Source of the DNA: an uncultured Clostridia bacterium
GTDB lineage: Bacteria > Bacillota > Clostridia > TANB77 > CAG-508
Reading direction: 5' to 3'
DNA: 64,000 bases
Assembly: GCA_934154805.1 (NCBI GenBank)
Contig: CAKPGM010000001.1
Span: forward strand, 1-64,000
Of the stretch, positions 9,216-18,385 are shown piece by piece. Positions within the stretch are counted from its first letter, which is position 1. Every line of letters begins with the position of its first letter. The translations under genes were made by a program, and so were the position numbers. The notes beneath the pieces were generated by a model. That model was not told the origin of the DNA. It searched no databases and was given only the letters and a program-made list of their open reading frames with translations.

Positions 9216-10127
9216 CTAAATATTTACACTATATTCCATATTTGTATATGTTCCATCATTATTTTGTTTCTTTGCGTTCGAAAATACTATACACTTAAAT
9301 TCTCTCTCATATGTATATGCATTAGTAAATTTTATAGCAACATTCATTGTTACACCTTTTCTAATATAAATTTGCTCTTTTGTCAAAGTATCATTTGTTA
9401 CAGAATATTTTATATCATTATTATCCAGTAAATATAGTGTATTTGTATTTTTTAAGTCATCTAACAATACATCTGTATCACCATTATTTGTTATCTGTAG
9501 ATAATATCTTTCATATTTCATATGTGTGTCTTTTTTTGTAACCTTAAATACTATATTATCTTGTTTTGTTTCTTTATTTACTTCCGAGCTTCCTATATAA
9601 TTATTAATATTTAGTTTGTATTGATTATCTTCTGTTACAACAGAAATAAAATCTTGTATATTATTTTCTGCCGTTCCTCCTGTTAAAAGTACGTCTTCTT
9701 TTATATCCACTTTAAAAGTATTATTAATCCAATTTTGTATTGTATAAGATTTTTTCGACCCAAAATTTTTTTCGTAATAGTTATTGTAAAAATTGTCATA
9801 GCTAGAGTACATTATGCTTTGACAGTCTTTGCTAAGCATATTATATGCTTCTTCTGATTTTCCTTCATTGCATAATTTAATGAATTCTTCTATAACATCT
9901 TTATGCTTAGAAGTTAATTCTAAATCAGTTGTTGAATCTTCTGAAATGGCTGGGCGTAAATCAGAATCTATATGTCTGTTTTGTTCTATAATTTCATTTA
10001 AATTATCTTGATTAGATTCCTTTGCAAAGTAATTTAGCGTCTGAATAATTGCAATTATAAATATAATGGCTAATATTACTAAAATTATTTGTTTTCGATT
10101 TTGATTTATTATTCTTCTTATATTCAT
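9216..10127 (-). CDS. Single-pass membrane protein of the T4SS-like locus
   Basis: 303 residues: basic N-terminus, one membrane span (about 13-33), then an extracytoplasmic part. Residues about 75-130 carry the helix pattern seen in the 5194-6540 protein (FIKLCNEGKSEEAYNMLSKD), suggesting an NTF2-like module. The C-terminal part is beta-rich, with ERYYLQITNNGDTDVLLDDL resembling a DUF4352-like immunoglobulin-type domain. It lies between the VirB6-like and hydrolase genes with short gaps. A VirB8-type scaffold role is inference. Confidence 0.7.
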   Translation of the reverse strand: MNIRRIINQNRKQIILVILAIIFIIAIIQTLNYFAKESNQDNLNEIIEQNRHIDSDLRPAISEDSTTDLELTSKHKDVIEEFIKLCNEGKSEEAYNMLSKDCQSIMYSSYDNFYNNYYEKNFGSKKSYTIQNWINNTFKVDIKEDVLLTGGTAENNIQDFISVVTEDNQYKLNINNYIGSSEVNKETKQDNIVFKVTKKDTHMKYERYYLQITNNGDTDVLLDDLKNTNTLYLLDNNDIKYSVTNDTLTKEQIYIRKGVTMNVAIKFTNAYTYEREFKCIVFSNAKKQNNDGTYTNMEYSVNI

Positions 10128-10190
10128 ACTTTCCTCATTTCTTCTTATGCCAATTAAGCCAAAAGGAATACTCCTTTTGGTTTAATTGTT

Positions 10191-12884
10191 TTATTCTCCT
10201 TTTACAATTCTTATCTGATTCATAGCATTGTCTGCCGCTTTTTTTGCCTGTCTAGCCGACAATCCCTTTTTCTCAAATTTTCTTGCTAATGCTTTTGTCG
10301 CATTATCTGTTTTGTTTGCTTCACGGAACGTTCCAGCATCATAATGTGTAGATAGATTTGCTATTTCTATTGCATATTTTTGTGCAAATTCTTCTTGTCT
10401 GCTTAATTCTTGTTGCAATCTTTGTTGTTCTGCTTCATTATTTGCAGCTTGTGCTGACTGCAATTGCTCTCTAACACTTGCTGTTCTATTCTCTTTGATG
10501 TCATATATTCTATCCATCTCTTTGATGTCTGTTACACCGGTTCTTCTATATTTAGCGTACTCTTGCATTCTCTTTTCAATTTCTCTATTACGCTCTGAAC
10601 GTTTCATTTCAGGATTTTCTTTCATTATCTTATCTGCAACATGTTGTCTATTTCCTATATCATTCATAAATTCTGCATCAGCTTGTCTATTTTGAGCTTC
10701 TTTTTTACCATACGTAATTTGATTATATGCATCGCTAAGTGAACTTGCTGTATTCTCAATTCCTCTTGCTGTTTTGTTTCCTATTGCCTTTCCTGCAATT
10801 CCTCCTAACATTGCGCCTTTCCACATATCGTTCATATTACCGCCGACAATTCCACCGGCTAAACCTATTGCTGATCCTCCTATTAGAGCAGATCCTCTTA
10901 ATGCCACTCTACCAGCACCTAATGCTGCTCTCTTTAGTAAAGTTTTGCCTGTCTTTCCTACTGGTATATCGTATTTTTCTCTTAAGTATTTTGTAAAGTT
11001 GCTTTCAGTTTTTCCTGTATTTGGAACACTAGTTACATCTAAGTCATCTTGGTTTGTAATAGGTAATCCACTCTCTGAATCCTGCAAGCTTGGTCCAGAA
11101 TTTGCTCCTAAATTTCCTAATTCTTCATCAGTATATTCTCTACCAAATCCTATGTATTCATCCTCTTCATTATTTGTATTATTAGTATTCTGATTATTAG
11201 TATCTTGATTTGCTCCCATAGTAGCTGTTGCAGCTGCCGCACCACTTCCTATTGCCAAGTTGCCATCTTCGGCAGCTAGTGCATCTAATCCGTCTCCTTC
11301 TACTATATTTGGATCTGTAACATTTTTGTCTTTTGTTCTAATTTTATTAGATCCGCCACTTTCTTTACTTTTCTCTTTACCTTTTCCTAATCTTTGTAGT
11401 GCTTGTGCAGCTAATGCTCCACCTGCGAATCCCCCCATTGCTGGAGCTGTTTCGCTTCTGATACCAAACATACTCTTAATCATTTTTTCTGCTGGTACAA
11501 TGAATGCTAATACACACACAGCATATAATGGAGATTCTACAACTAAGTCGATTGCTGATGTTACAAGTATCGTGTATAGGACCAAATGTATAATTGGTAA
11601 CATTGCATTTACTAAATATTCTCTTAACCAATATTCAAAAGCTTGTGCCCTTGAATCTTTTACTTTATCTATAGGATATGTAAGCGCTACAAGTGGTGCA
11701 ATTATTGTTAAAAATGTTAATATTACTATCCTCTTCAAATATATAAAGAAGAAATATATTGTATAGAATGTTAATGCTAAATACATTATTGTATATGTTA
11801 ATTTATTCCATCCATCCGGATTTTCTGATAATATTCTATTATATCCAATTAGGTTTGTTGGAAATATTCCAGGTACATCGCCAGTATATGCACCAGAATC
11901 CTGATCTTTGAGTTGTTCAGTTAGCTCTTTTACTCCTGCTCCCATACTTGGATTTGTAGCTACTGCATTATTATATGCATCATTCCAACTGTATTTAACT
12001 GTATTTCCGTTTGTGTCTACTACATTGACCAAAATGGTATTAATTGTTTTTGAACTTGTTTTTGGATTATCTGTTACAAATAGTTTTTGTATTTCTTTTA
12101 CCATAGTCATCGAGAATACCATAATATAGTGTAAGAAAAATACTAGGCATAGAGCAATTACCCAATCAATAAACATTTGCTTATATTTTGCCTTGTCTGA
12201 CGCAACAGCAGAAGTTATCATTCTTATTGCGACATACACTAACACAGAAAGTAATCCAACAATTGCAATTAATCTAAGTCCTTGATACCAATTTGAAATT
12301 ACTTTTTTTAGTTTTCCAGCCGTTGAATATTCTTCTCCTCCTATCATTGTGTCTTGATATTCCGAAGAAGTAGTATCACCAAAAAAGTCTGCGTCTAGGA
12401 AAGCAACTCTTCCAGCAAATATTTCAATTGGAGTCACCTTAATATTTGGTGCAACTAAATCCGATTTCTTTTTTAAATATCCCATACCTTCAGGAACTGC
12501 GTCAGTATTTCTTCCAACTATCATTACTTTCTTTTCTTTCATATTAGATGATGGATTATCAACATCAAATATTGCTCTAATGCTTGCTTCATCTGTTTTT
12601 CCATCACATTGGTCAAAAACTACATCTCTCAAAGCCTTGTATACTCCCGAGTCAGATTTATTTACGGCAGACCCTAATAACGAATCACCAGTTCCTACTG
12701 TTTTTCCTATTAAATTATTTGCAACATCACCGAGTGCTCTTAATAAATCGCATATTGGTTCTATAAGTTCACCACCAAAATCTGCCTGACTATATGTTGG
12801 CATTACAAAGGTAAATGTTAGCATTACTATTAGTAGTGATATGATAATCTTTTGCTTTATGCTTTTAACTTTTTTGTCTTTCAT
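10191..12884 (-). CDS. TrbL/VirB6-like polytopic membrane protein
   Basis: 897 residues. An N-terminal signal or membrane segment (about 14-32) is followed by an extracytoplasmic region, several membrane spans (about 205-270 and 365-490) and a long hydrophilic tail with Asn-rich and coiled-coil stretches. This matches the CD3337/EF1877-type VirB6 proteins of Gram-positive conjugation systems, which form the inner-membrane channel. A Gly/Ala-rich helical patch near 665-705 could be another membrane pair. It follows the VirB4 gene by 19 bp. Confidence 0.8.
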   Translation of the reverse strand: MKDKKVKSIKQKIIISLLIVMLTFTFVMPTYSQADFGGELIEPICDLLRALGDVANNLIGKTVGTGDSLLGSAVNKSDSGVYKALRDVVFDQCDGKTDEASIRAIFDVDNPSSNMKEKKVMIVGRNTDAVPEGMGYLKKKSDLVAPNIKVTPIEIFAGRVAFLDADFFGDTTSSEYQDTMIGGEEYSTAGKLKKVISNWYQGLRLIAIVGLLSVLVYVAIRMITSAVASDKAKYKQMFIDWVIALCLVFFLHYIMVFSMTMVKEIQKLFVTDNPKTSSKTINTILVNVVDTNGNTVKYSWNDAYNNAVATNPSMGAGVKELTEQLKDQDSGAYTGDVPGIFPTNLIGYNRILSENPDGWNKLTYTIMYLALTFYTIYFFFIYLKRIVILTFLTIIAPLVALTYPIDKVKDSRAQAFEYWLREYLVNAMLPIIHLVLYTILVTSAIDLVVESPLYAVCVLAFIVPAEKMIKSMFGIRSETAPAMGGFAGGALAAQALQRLGKGKEKSKESGGSNKIRTKDKNVTDPNIVEGDGLDALAAEDGNLAIGSGAAAATATMGANQDTNNQNTNNTNNEEDEYIGFGREYTDEELGNLGANSGPSLQDSESGLPITNQDDLDVTSVPNTGKTESNFTKYLREKYDIPVGKTGKTLLKRAALGAGRVALRGSALIGGSAIGLAGGIVGGNMNDMWKGAMLGGIAGKAIGNKTARGIENTASSLSDAYNQITYGKKEAQNRQADAEFMNDIGNRQHVADKIMKENPEMKRSERNREIEKRMQEYAKYRRTGVTDIKEMDRIYDIKENRTASVREQLQSAQAANNEAEQQRLQQELSRQEEFAQKYAIEIANLSTHYDAGTFREANKTDNATKALARKFEKKGLSARQAKKAADNAMNQIRIVKGE

Positions 12885-12903
12885 ACATACTCCTTTTTTT
12901 GCT

Positions 12904-14865
12904 CTATTTTCTTTGCTTCTCTGCTAGTTTATTAATATTGGTTTCAACAAATTCGAATTCCTTTGCAGTTGGTGTTATTTGCAAGATAGCTGTGTCTTTT
13001 CCAACCTTTAATAAACCTTCTCCTTTGTTACATGTTACTAAGAAACCTGCTTCTCCTTCACTTAATTTAAATACTTCTTTTAGGTATTTTATTTCTGATT
13101 TATCTTGTGCTAATAATAATTTTGTATCTGAAGATGTAAGAACTGCTTGAACTTCTGGTTTCTCATAGAAGTCTTGGAATCTTTGCGAGATAATTGCTAA
13201 AGATACATTTCTTTTTCTAGCACGTCTTGCCATTGTGTTTAAGAAGTCAACTGCTTCTGGATATGGCAATAACATCCACGCCTCATCCACAAGAACCCTC
13301 TTCTTAGCAGCTTTTTTTCTATCTTCACTATTTTTCTTAACATATTTTTCCCAAATCCATGATAGTAGTATTTGTTGTGCAAGTGGTCTTGCAAATCTCT
13401 CTTCTAGTTGTGATATATCTAGATTAATGAATAATGTTCCGTCTAATAAATCAAATGTAGATTGTCCATCAAAATATGCCATTTGTCCATCATATTTTCT
13501 TATGTACTGTTTCATAACCTTTAACAGATAGCTATAGTGAAATCTATAGTCTGGGTTTTGGTTTTCCTCTGATTTTCTCAATAGTCTTTCATACCAAGAT
13601 CCTATTGTTGGCATTTGTTTCTTTCTTCTTCCAAGCATATTACCAGAGCTTTCCATAGTGCTTTCATATATACTTGAAGGATCACTATTAATACCTGCTG
13701 CAGCATATTCTTCTGATACTGCTTCTGCTATTATTTGTTTTGTTAACTCATTTACTTCTTGGCTTCTTGTACTACCTCTTGCCATTGTTAACAACGCCTG
13801 TGTAACGTCCTCCACTTTGTTTTCTACATTTAGTATCGTTTTTTCTCTTCCTGTTATTTCGTCTTTTACCATCTCTGTTTCTATATCAAAAACATTTATT
13901 ATAGTGTTCGATGTAGGGCTTAATATAACATTTGTTCCGCCAAGACTTTCTGCAACTATTCTATACTCGCCCTCAGCATCTAGTGCTAAACTTTGTATTC
14001 CCATTAGAACTGCAGATCTTGATATTAGAGTCTTCATTGTAACAGATTTACCAGCACCAGACTTAGCAAATATAACCATGTTATAGTTTGTTAATGAATT
14101 GTGGAAATTATCAAATAATATTGGTACTCCAGTTTGTTTATTGAACCCTAGTGGTATTCCTGTTATATGTCCAACCTCCGATGTTGTAAATGGAAATACT
14201 GTTCCCATTGATCTATGGTCAAAAGTGTGAGTTCTCTTTATTTTATCAGAATTGAATGGCAAGTTTGATTTAAACGCTTCTTCTTGCATTCCCCAGGCAC
14301 TCTTTATTCCTACTAATGATTTAGACATTTCAGAAGACAATAGTTTTGTTAGTTTATCTAAATCTTCCAAATTGTAAGCAAACAACGTTGCTACGATTGA
14401 AGCTGAATATAATTTATTAAAGCCTGCAGCTATTTCATCTCTTAATTGCTCTGCTTCAAATCTTTTTTGTGCTAATGTACTTTCTCTATTTATATTTCCC
14501 TTATCTGCTGCCACAATTCTTTCTGTTTCAAGTTCATTTATTGTTCTATTTAATTCATTTTGAGAACTAGATTCTGGAATAGGATTTATATATATAGATG
14601 TATTTATATCTCCAAACAAGTACATATCTCTAAATAATTCAGGGAATGTACACATTCTTGGAAGTGCTGATATAAAGAAACTTCTTGCATATCTTTTTGT
14701 ATTTGAAATTATCTCCAAGTGATCGATATTGCTAGCGTCTATTCCTGATGGTGCAATTAGTTCTTTTATTGTTTTTTTATGTAATATCTTTGGATCTTCT
14801 CCAACAGAATAATCATTTCTGTTTGCTTGAAGGTTATCTTGTGTTTTTTTCTTCTTATTGAACAT
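12904..14865 (-). CDS. VirB4-family T4SS ATPase
   Basis: 653 residues. The N-terminal CagE/TrbE/VirB-type domain begins around LIAPSGID (37-44) with a conserved LPR near 68-70. The C-terminal P-loop domain has Walker A KSGAGKS (268-274) and Walker B VLVDEAWMLL near 540-550, followed by ISQRFQDF. VirB4 ATPases drive pilus assembly and substrate transfer and are the hallmark of T4SSs. All motifs look intact. The start ATG has AGGAG upstream and overlaps the preceding gene by 11 bp, implying translational coupling. Confidence 0.95.
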   Translation of the reverse strand: MFNKKKKTQDNLQANRNDYSVGEDPKILHKKTIKELIAPSGIDASNIDHLEIISNTKRYARSFFISALPRMCTFPELFRDMYLFGDINTSIYINPIPESSSQNELNRTINELETERIVAADKGNINRESTLAQKRFEAEQLRDEIAAGFNKLYSASIVATLFAYNLEDLDKLTKLLSSEMSKSLVGIKSAWGMQEEAFKSNLPFNSDKIKRTHTFDHRSMGTVFPFTTSEVGHITGIPLGFNKQTGVPILFDNFHNSLTNYNMVIFAKSGAGKSVTMKTLISRSAVLMGIQSLALDAEGEYRIVAESLGGTNVILSPTSNTIINVFDIETEMVKDEITGREKTILNVENKVEDVTQALLTMARGSTRSQEVNELTKQIIAEAVSEEYAAAGINSDPSSIYESTMESSGNMLGRRKKQMPTIGSWYERLLRKSEENQNPDYRFHYSYLLKVMKQYIRKYDGQMAYFDGQSTFDLLDGTLFINLDISQLEERFARPLAQQILLSWIWEKYVKKNSEDRKKAAKKRVLVDEAWMLLPYPEAVDFLNTMARRARKRNVSLAIISQRFQDFYEKPEVQAVLTSSDTKLLLAQDKSEIKYLKEVFKLSEGEAGFLVTCNKGEGLLKVGKDTAILQITPTAKEFEFVETNINKLAEKQRK

Positions 14866-16039
14866 CTTCTTTTGTCTCCTTTCTTTGTCTCTTTCTCTCT
14901 TTTCTTATTCTTTCTTGTGCATCCTCTGCAACTTCGTCTCCTAGCATGCCCGCATTTTCCTGAATATACATTTCTGCTAGACTGCTTACAATATCATCGA
15001 TATTTTGTTTTTTCTCTGTGTATTTCTTTGCTTTTTCAGATTGTACTTCCATAACTTTTTCGTTTGCTTTTTGTTTTGCTTTTATTTCTATCTCCTCATC
15101 AAGTAATTGCATCTTCTTATCCATGTAATCTTGTGCTGTTAAATATAGCTCATCAAATCTTGCTCTTCTTGCTCTATCTATTCCATAATCTTCAGATTCA
15201 TCTCTATTGTATGCTACATATAATAAATCAGCTAATTCTGTAGAGTTTAATATTCTTCCTACTACTCCTGATACGCTTAAAGCTCTAATTACTGATTTAG
15301 ATTTTGTATACAACTCTGAAAAAGCTCTCTCTCTAATTTCGTCTTTATCTAAATATCCTTCATCTCCAGTTTCAGAATAGTATGAAAGAACAGCGTAATA
15401 TTTTTCATTTAGTATATTTTTATTTAGACTCATTCTTTCTGTATTATAGATTATATCTTTTCCATATTCATATAGATTTTTTTGTTTGATATATTCATAG
15501 TATTCTTTTCTTACTAAATCTTCCGATATATTAGGATTCTTTGCTATTTGTTCATATCTCATTTTTTGTTTAGCATATTCTTTTTCTATCTCATCAACCT
15601 TTTCCCTATAATTTTGCAAACTACTTTCAAGGTTAATTTTTCTTGTTTGTATGTATAATTGTATTGGTTCTTTTAAAGTGTTTAAAAATTGAGAAAAACC
15701 TTCTTCTACACCAACTTTTTCCTCTTGTGACATCAAATCATAGTTTATTCCTTGGCATTCAATAACCATTATAAACCTTTTTCCATTCTTTTGGATAATC
15801 ATATTGTCTTCTATTTTATCAAACTCCATAAAGTTGAATACTGAATCTATAGTATATTGCTTAATTTTTGACTTTGAATTTTTTGCATTCTCATCTTCAG
15901 TTTGTTTTAGACTTTCCTCACCTTTTTCTTTCATTTTCATCTTTAGGTATATAACAGCTAAAACAATCAGTAATATTACCATTATTCCCGCAATTATTAA
16001 TAGTGCTGTTGTTAATAAACTTATATTATTATTTGTCAT
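14855..16039 (-). CDS. TraC-domain protein partnered with VirB4
   Basis: About 394 residues: one N-terminal membrane span (about 7-33), a linker, then a globular region with IIQKNGKRFIMVIECQGINY and LMSQEEKVGVEEG. This resembles the TraC-like/VirB4 N-terminal domain often encoded as a separate gene beside VirB4 in Gram-positive and candidate-phyla T4SSs. A helical region and a coiled-coil tail follow. No P-loop is visible, so it is not itself an ATPase. I chose the ATG at 16037-16039 because GGGGAGG lies just upstream; it overlaps the PrgI-like gene by 11 bp. Confidence 0.75.
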   Translation of the reverse strand: MTNNNISLLTTALLIIAGIMVILLIVLAVIYLKMKMKEKGEESLKQTEDENAKNSKSKIKQYTIDSVFNFMEFDKIEDNMIIQKNGKRFIMVIECQGINYDLMSQEEKVGVEEGFSQFLNTLKEPIQLYIQTRKINLESSLQNYREKVDEIEKEYAKQKMRYEQIAKNPNISEDLVRKEYYEYIKQKNLYEYGKDIIYNTERMSLNKNILNEKYYAVLSYYSETGDEGYLDKDEIRERAFSELYTKSKSVIRALSVSGVVGRILNSTELADLLYVAYNRDESEDYGIDRARRARFDELYLTAQDYMDKKMQLLDEEIEIKAKQKANEKVMEVQSEKAKKYTEKKQNIDDIVSSLAEMYIQENAGMLGDEVAEDAQERIRKERKRQRKETKEDVQ

Positions 16040-16376
16040 CTGTATCCTCCCCATCATATACATATATTTTGTTTTTCTTTTGCTTAAATTTTATTGCTCT
16101 TATAATTACATCATCCAGCGTTTGTCCTGCATTCACTTTTGCCCATTTAACCCCCGATAAATTTGGTACTTTGAAAGTTCCAATAACAAACCCGATTAAT
16201 GCAAATATTATTAGTAAGATTATTCCAATTTGTGTCAATTTTATTAATTTGAATATAAAAAATAGTATCAACCCTACAATCGACAATCCTGCTGTAAACA
16301 TTAGTGATTTTCTGGTAAATATAAATAATATTCTACCCTCGCCTTTCACATTTCTAGGTAAATTATATGTTCCCAT
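16029..16376 (-). CDS. PrgI-family (VirB3-like) membrane protein
   Basis: 115 residues. The N-terminal YNLPRNVKGEGRILFIFTRK is the typical PrgI start, then two membrane spans (about 27-45 and 50-68) and a cytoplasmic tail. PrgI/VirB3 proteins sit next to VirB4 in T4SSs and help localise it. It opens the machinery part of the locus, behind its own promoter and downstream of a terminator. AAGGAG lies 12 bp before the ATG, a little far. Confidence 0.85.
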   Translation of the reverse strand: MGTYNLPRNVKGEGRILFIFTRKSLMFTAGLSIVGLILFFIFKLIKLTQIGIILLIIFALIGFVIGTFKVPNLSGVKWAKVNAGQTLDDVIIRAIKFKQKKNKIYVYDGEDTDDK

Positions 16377-16413
16377 CTTTTGATTTTTCTCCTTATTATA
16401 ATTTCTCTTTTAT

Positions 16414-16422
16414 ATTATAACA
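16414..16422 (-). promoter_or_regulatory. Extended -10 promoter of the T4SS machinery genes
   Basis: Reads TGTTATAAT on the minus strand, i.e. TGn plus a consensus -10. The -35 is weak (TTACTT at 17 bp). It lies between the terminator and the PrgI-like gene. Confidence 0.6.
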
Positions 16423-16449
16423 TATAAATAAGAAAAAAGTAACAAAATA

Positions 16450-16480
16450 ACAAAAAAAAGTGCATTTTATGCACTTTTTA
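16450..16480 (-). terminator. Terminator between pilin genes and T4SS machinery genes
   Basis: Perfect 10-bp stem AAAAAGTGCA (16455-16464) with TGCACTTTTT (16470-16479), then a run of U on the minus strand. It would let pilin transcripts accumulate above the downstream machinery transcripts. Confidence 0.85.
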
Positions 16481-16532
16481 ATATTTTTGTAATATTTTTG
16501 TAATATCTATGTAACGTTATCAAAAACAAAAA

Positions 16533-16904
16533 CTATTGAACATTTCCATTAATTGTGTTGTATACAATTTTTACTATTGTTGTACCTGCAAATAATAGTA
16601 ATGCACCAACAATATATGGTATCATAGTTTTCTTGTATTCTGCTTTTTGTTCAACACTACCAGTCATATATTTTATACCTATAACTAATATTACAACAAT
16701 TGCTATGATTATACCAGCAACTTGAATTATATTAACTATTTTTCCACCAATCTCAGTTAACTTAGTTGTATCTCCTGCTTGTGCATTTTCCACACCATTA
16801 ATAACTCCATTTACATCTGGTGCTGCTAGTACAACACTTGCTATAGATGCAACCATCATTATTGTTAATAATATAGTAGATATAATTTTTACTGTTTTCT
16901 TCAT
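16533..16904 (-). CDS. TrbC/VirB2-like pilin, paralog 1
   Basis: 123 residues: a cleavable signal peptide ending near VLAAPD, a short hydrophilic stretch and two membrane spans separated by KYMTGSVEQKAEYKKTMIPY, the usual VirB2-pilin topology. It shares that inter-span motif almost exactly with the paralog at 17361-17777. It is the last of three pilin-like genes, before a terminator. It probably forms the surface filament or the membrane part of the channel. Confidence 0.8.
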   Translation of the reverse strand: MKKTVKIISTILLTIMMVASIASVVLAAPDVNGVINGVENAQAGDTTKLTEIGGKIVNIIQVAGIIIAIVVILVIGIKYMTGSVEQKAEYKKTMIPYIVGALLLFAGTTIVKIVYNTINGNVQ

Positions 16905-16969
16905 ATATATTCCTCCTTATCTTATTATTTTTATATAAACCTCTTACTGTCGTAAGAATGTTAATAACT

Positions 16970-17347
16970 TTACCAATTTACTCCTTGTAGTAGATCTACT
17001 ACTAATTTCCATATTCCAAACGCTCCAAATACTATAATACATCCTACAACATATGGAATAAGTTTTTCTTTTATTTGTGCTTTAGCTTCTACTGAACCTG
17101 TTACAAATTGCATTCCTATTATTATTCCTGCAATTATTGCTACTATTATTCCTATAAAGAGTAGTATTCCAAAAACAGTATTCGATGTTTCTTTCACTTT
17201 GTCTTCGCTAACTGCCTTGCTTGGATCTCCCTGATTAATGAAGTTATCTCCTTTTTTTATAATATCATCTGGTCCAATTGCTTTTACCTGGTATCCTGTT
17301 AACATTATAGTAGCAAATAATAATATAAATACTATAATTTTTTTCAT
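16970..17347 (-). CDS. TrbC/VirB2-like pilin, paralog 2 (most diverged)
   Basis: 125 residues with a signal peptide and two membrane spans around QFVTGSVEAKAQIKEKLIPY, a diverged form of the motif in the other two. It ends LLQGVNW. The three paralogs match best at the loop and second span and differ between the signal peptide and first span. Confidence 0.78.
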   Translation of the reverse strand: MKKIIVFILLFATIMLTGYQVKAIGPDDIIKKGDNFINQGDPSKAVSEDKVKETSNTVFGILLFIGIIVAIIAGIIIGMQFVTGSVEAKAQIKEKLIPYVVGCIIVFGAFGIWKLVVDLLQGVNW

Positions 17348-17360
17348 ATCTTTTCCTCTT

Positions 17361-17777
17361 TTATGTTATATTTTTAGAAGCAGTTTCATATATAATTTTA
17401 ACTATTGTTGTTGTTACTGTTATTAATCCTACTCCTACAACAAACGGTACCATTGTTTTCTTATATTCCGCTTTTTGTTCAACACTACCTGTCATATATT
17501 TAATTCCTAGTAATCCTATAGAGATTAGAGCTATTATTATTCCAATCATTTGAATTACATTTATAATTGTTCCAACTATTCCTAATGTTTTAGTATTGTT
17601 TTCAAGGTTGTCTTTTTTATAGTCATCAGTGTTTATTATCGTCTTTCCACTGCTTTTTATGCCGTCCCCTCCGTCATCCGGCCTTGCATATACAACATTG
17701 CTAAATGTAGTTATTGACATTGTTATGGCAATCAAAATTATAATTATTTTGTTTATTATTCTAATATTTTTCACCAT
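17361..17777 (-). CDS. TrbC/VirB2-like pilin, paralog 3 (first gene of locus)
   Basis: 138 residues: signal peptide ending near VVYARPDD, a charged stretch, then two spans around KYMTGSVEQKAEYKKTMVPF. It lies behind the strong promoter at 17842-17870 and opens the pilin operon. The Shine-Dalgarno sequence is weak (A/G-rich only). Confidence 0.8.
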   Translation of the reverse strand: MVKNIRIINKIIIILIAITMSITTFSNVVYARPDDGGDGIKSSGKTIINTDDYKKDNLENNTKTLGIVGTIINVIQMIGIIIALISIGLLGIKYMTGSVEQKAEYKKTMVPFVVGVGLITVTTTIVKIIYETASKNIT

Positions 17778-17830
17778 ATTTTTCTCTTTCTTTTCTTATA
17801 TCTGTTTCTTGTATTATCAGTGCATATAGC

Positions 17831-17870
17831 ACTCTATTTATAGAGTAGCATACATTACATCATTTGTCAA
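17831..17870 (-). promoter_or_regulatory. Promoter of the pilin operon with palindrome at the -10
   Basis: -35 TTGACA (17865-17870), 17-bp spacer, -10 TACTCT (17842-17847) with an extended TGC. A palindrome, ACTCTA (17831-17836) with TAGAGT (17841-17846), overlaps the -10 and start site and could be an operator. Confidence 0.7.
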
Positions 17871-17958
17871 TAAATTTTTTAACTTTTTGTATATGCTCTT
17901 TTACCCCATATCTCTATATATTATACCATATTTTGCCTAAAAAATCTATATTTTTTGT

Positions 17959-18108
17959 TTATTTTGTTGCCATCTGGGTTTGTATATAATACTTAGCAAT
18001 AAGTTCATCCAACTCTACGCTTAACTGGTATATTATACTATAATCTTCTCCATTTATGATACTATCATTTAATTTTTCTCTTAATAAACAAATTTTTTCG
18101 TCTAACAT
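17959..18108 (-). CDS. Spo0E-like phosphatase of the sporulation phosphorelay
   Basis: 49 residues starting MLDEKICLLREKLNDSI and containing LSVELDELIAKYY, a match to the Spo0E-family signature (SQELD in Bacillus) in a two-helix hairpin of the usual size. Spo0E proteins remove phosphate from Spo0A and delay sporulation. GGGAGAAG lies just upstream of the ATG, and a good promoter sits at 18160-18188. It stands alone between the pilin operon and the M16 proteases. Here Val replaces the common Gln in the signature, while Glu and Asp are kept. Confidence 0.85.
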   Translation of the reverse strand: MLDEKICLLREKLNDSIINGEDYSIIYQLSVELDELIAKYYIQTQMATK

Positions 18109-18159
18109 TTCTTCTCCCTTCTTGTTATGGTCTAAATTTCAAAATATAATATAATTATA

Positions 18160-18188
18160 TAAATACCATATTTTTTCTTCTTAGTCAA
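18160..18188 (-). promoter_or_regulatory. Promoter of the Spo0E-like gene
   Basis: -35 TTGACT (18183-18188), 17-bp spacer, -10 TATTTA (18160-18165) preceded by TGG. The rest of 18109-18341 is AT-rich and holds no gene that I can see. Confidence 0.6.
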
Positions 18189-18341
18189 CTATTTTTCTTT
18201 AATTTTCAAGGCATTTCAAGCTTTTTCGTACTACATTTTTTTGTGTAATTCTATATTATTTTTCTTTTTATTTTTTATTTTTTCATTATTTTTGATAAAT
18301 CATATTTTTTTGACAATTTTCTACATTTGCTTTTTAGGCAA

Positions 18342-18380
18342 AATAATATAATGTTTTACAATTAAAAACATTATATTATT
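18342..18380 (-). terminator. Long AT hairpin ending the M16 protease pair
   Basis: Perfect 16-bp inverted repeat, AATAATATAATGTTTT (18342-18357) with AAAACATTATATTATT (18365-18380), 7-nt loop, just 3' of the protease stop. AT-rich, but long enough to act as a terminator or stability hairpin. Confidence 0.65.
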
Positions 18381-18385
18381 CCATA

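Noticed and set aside
3747..17777. Integrated conjugative element
   Set aside because: No relaxase, VirD4, integrase, excisionase or flanking direct repeats are visible in the window; the flanks are ordinary chromosomal genes.
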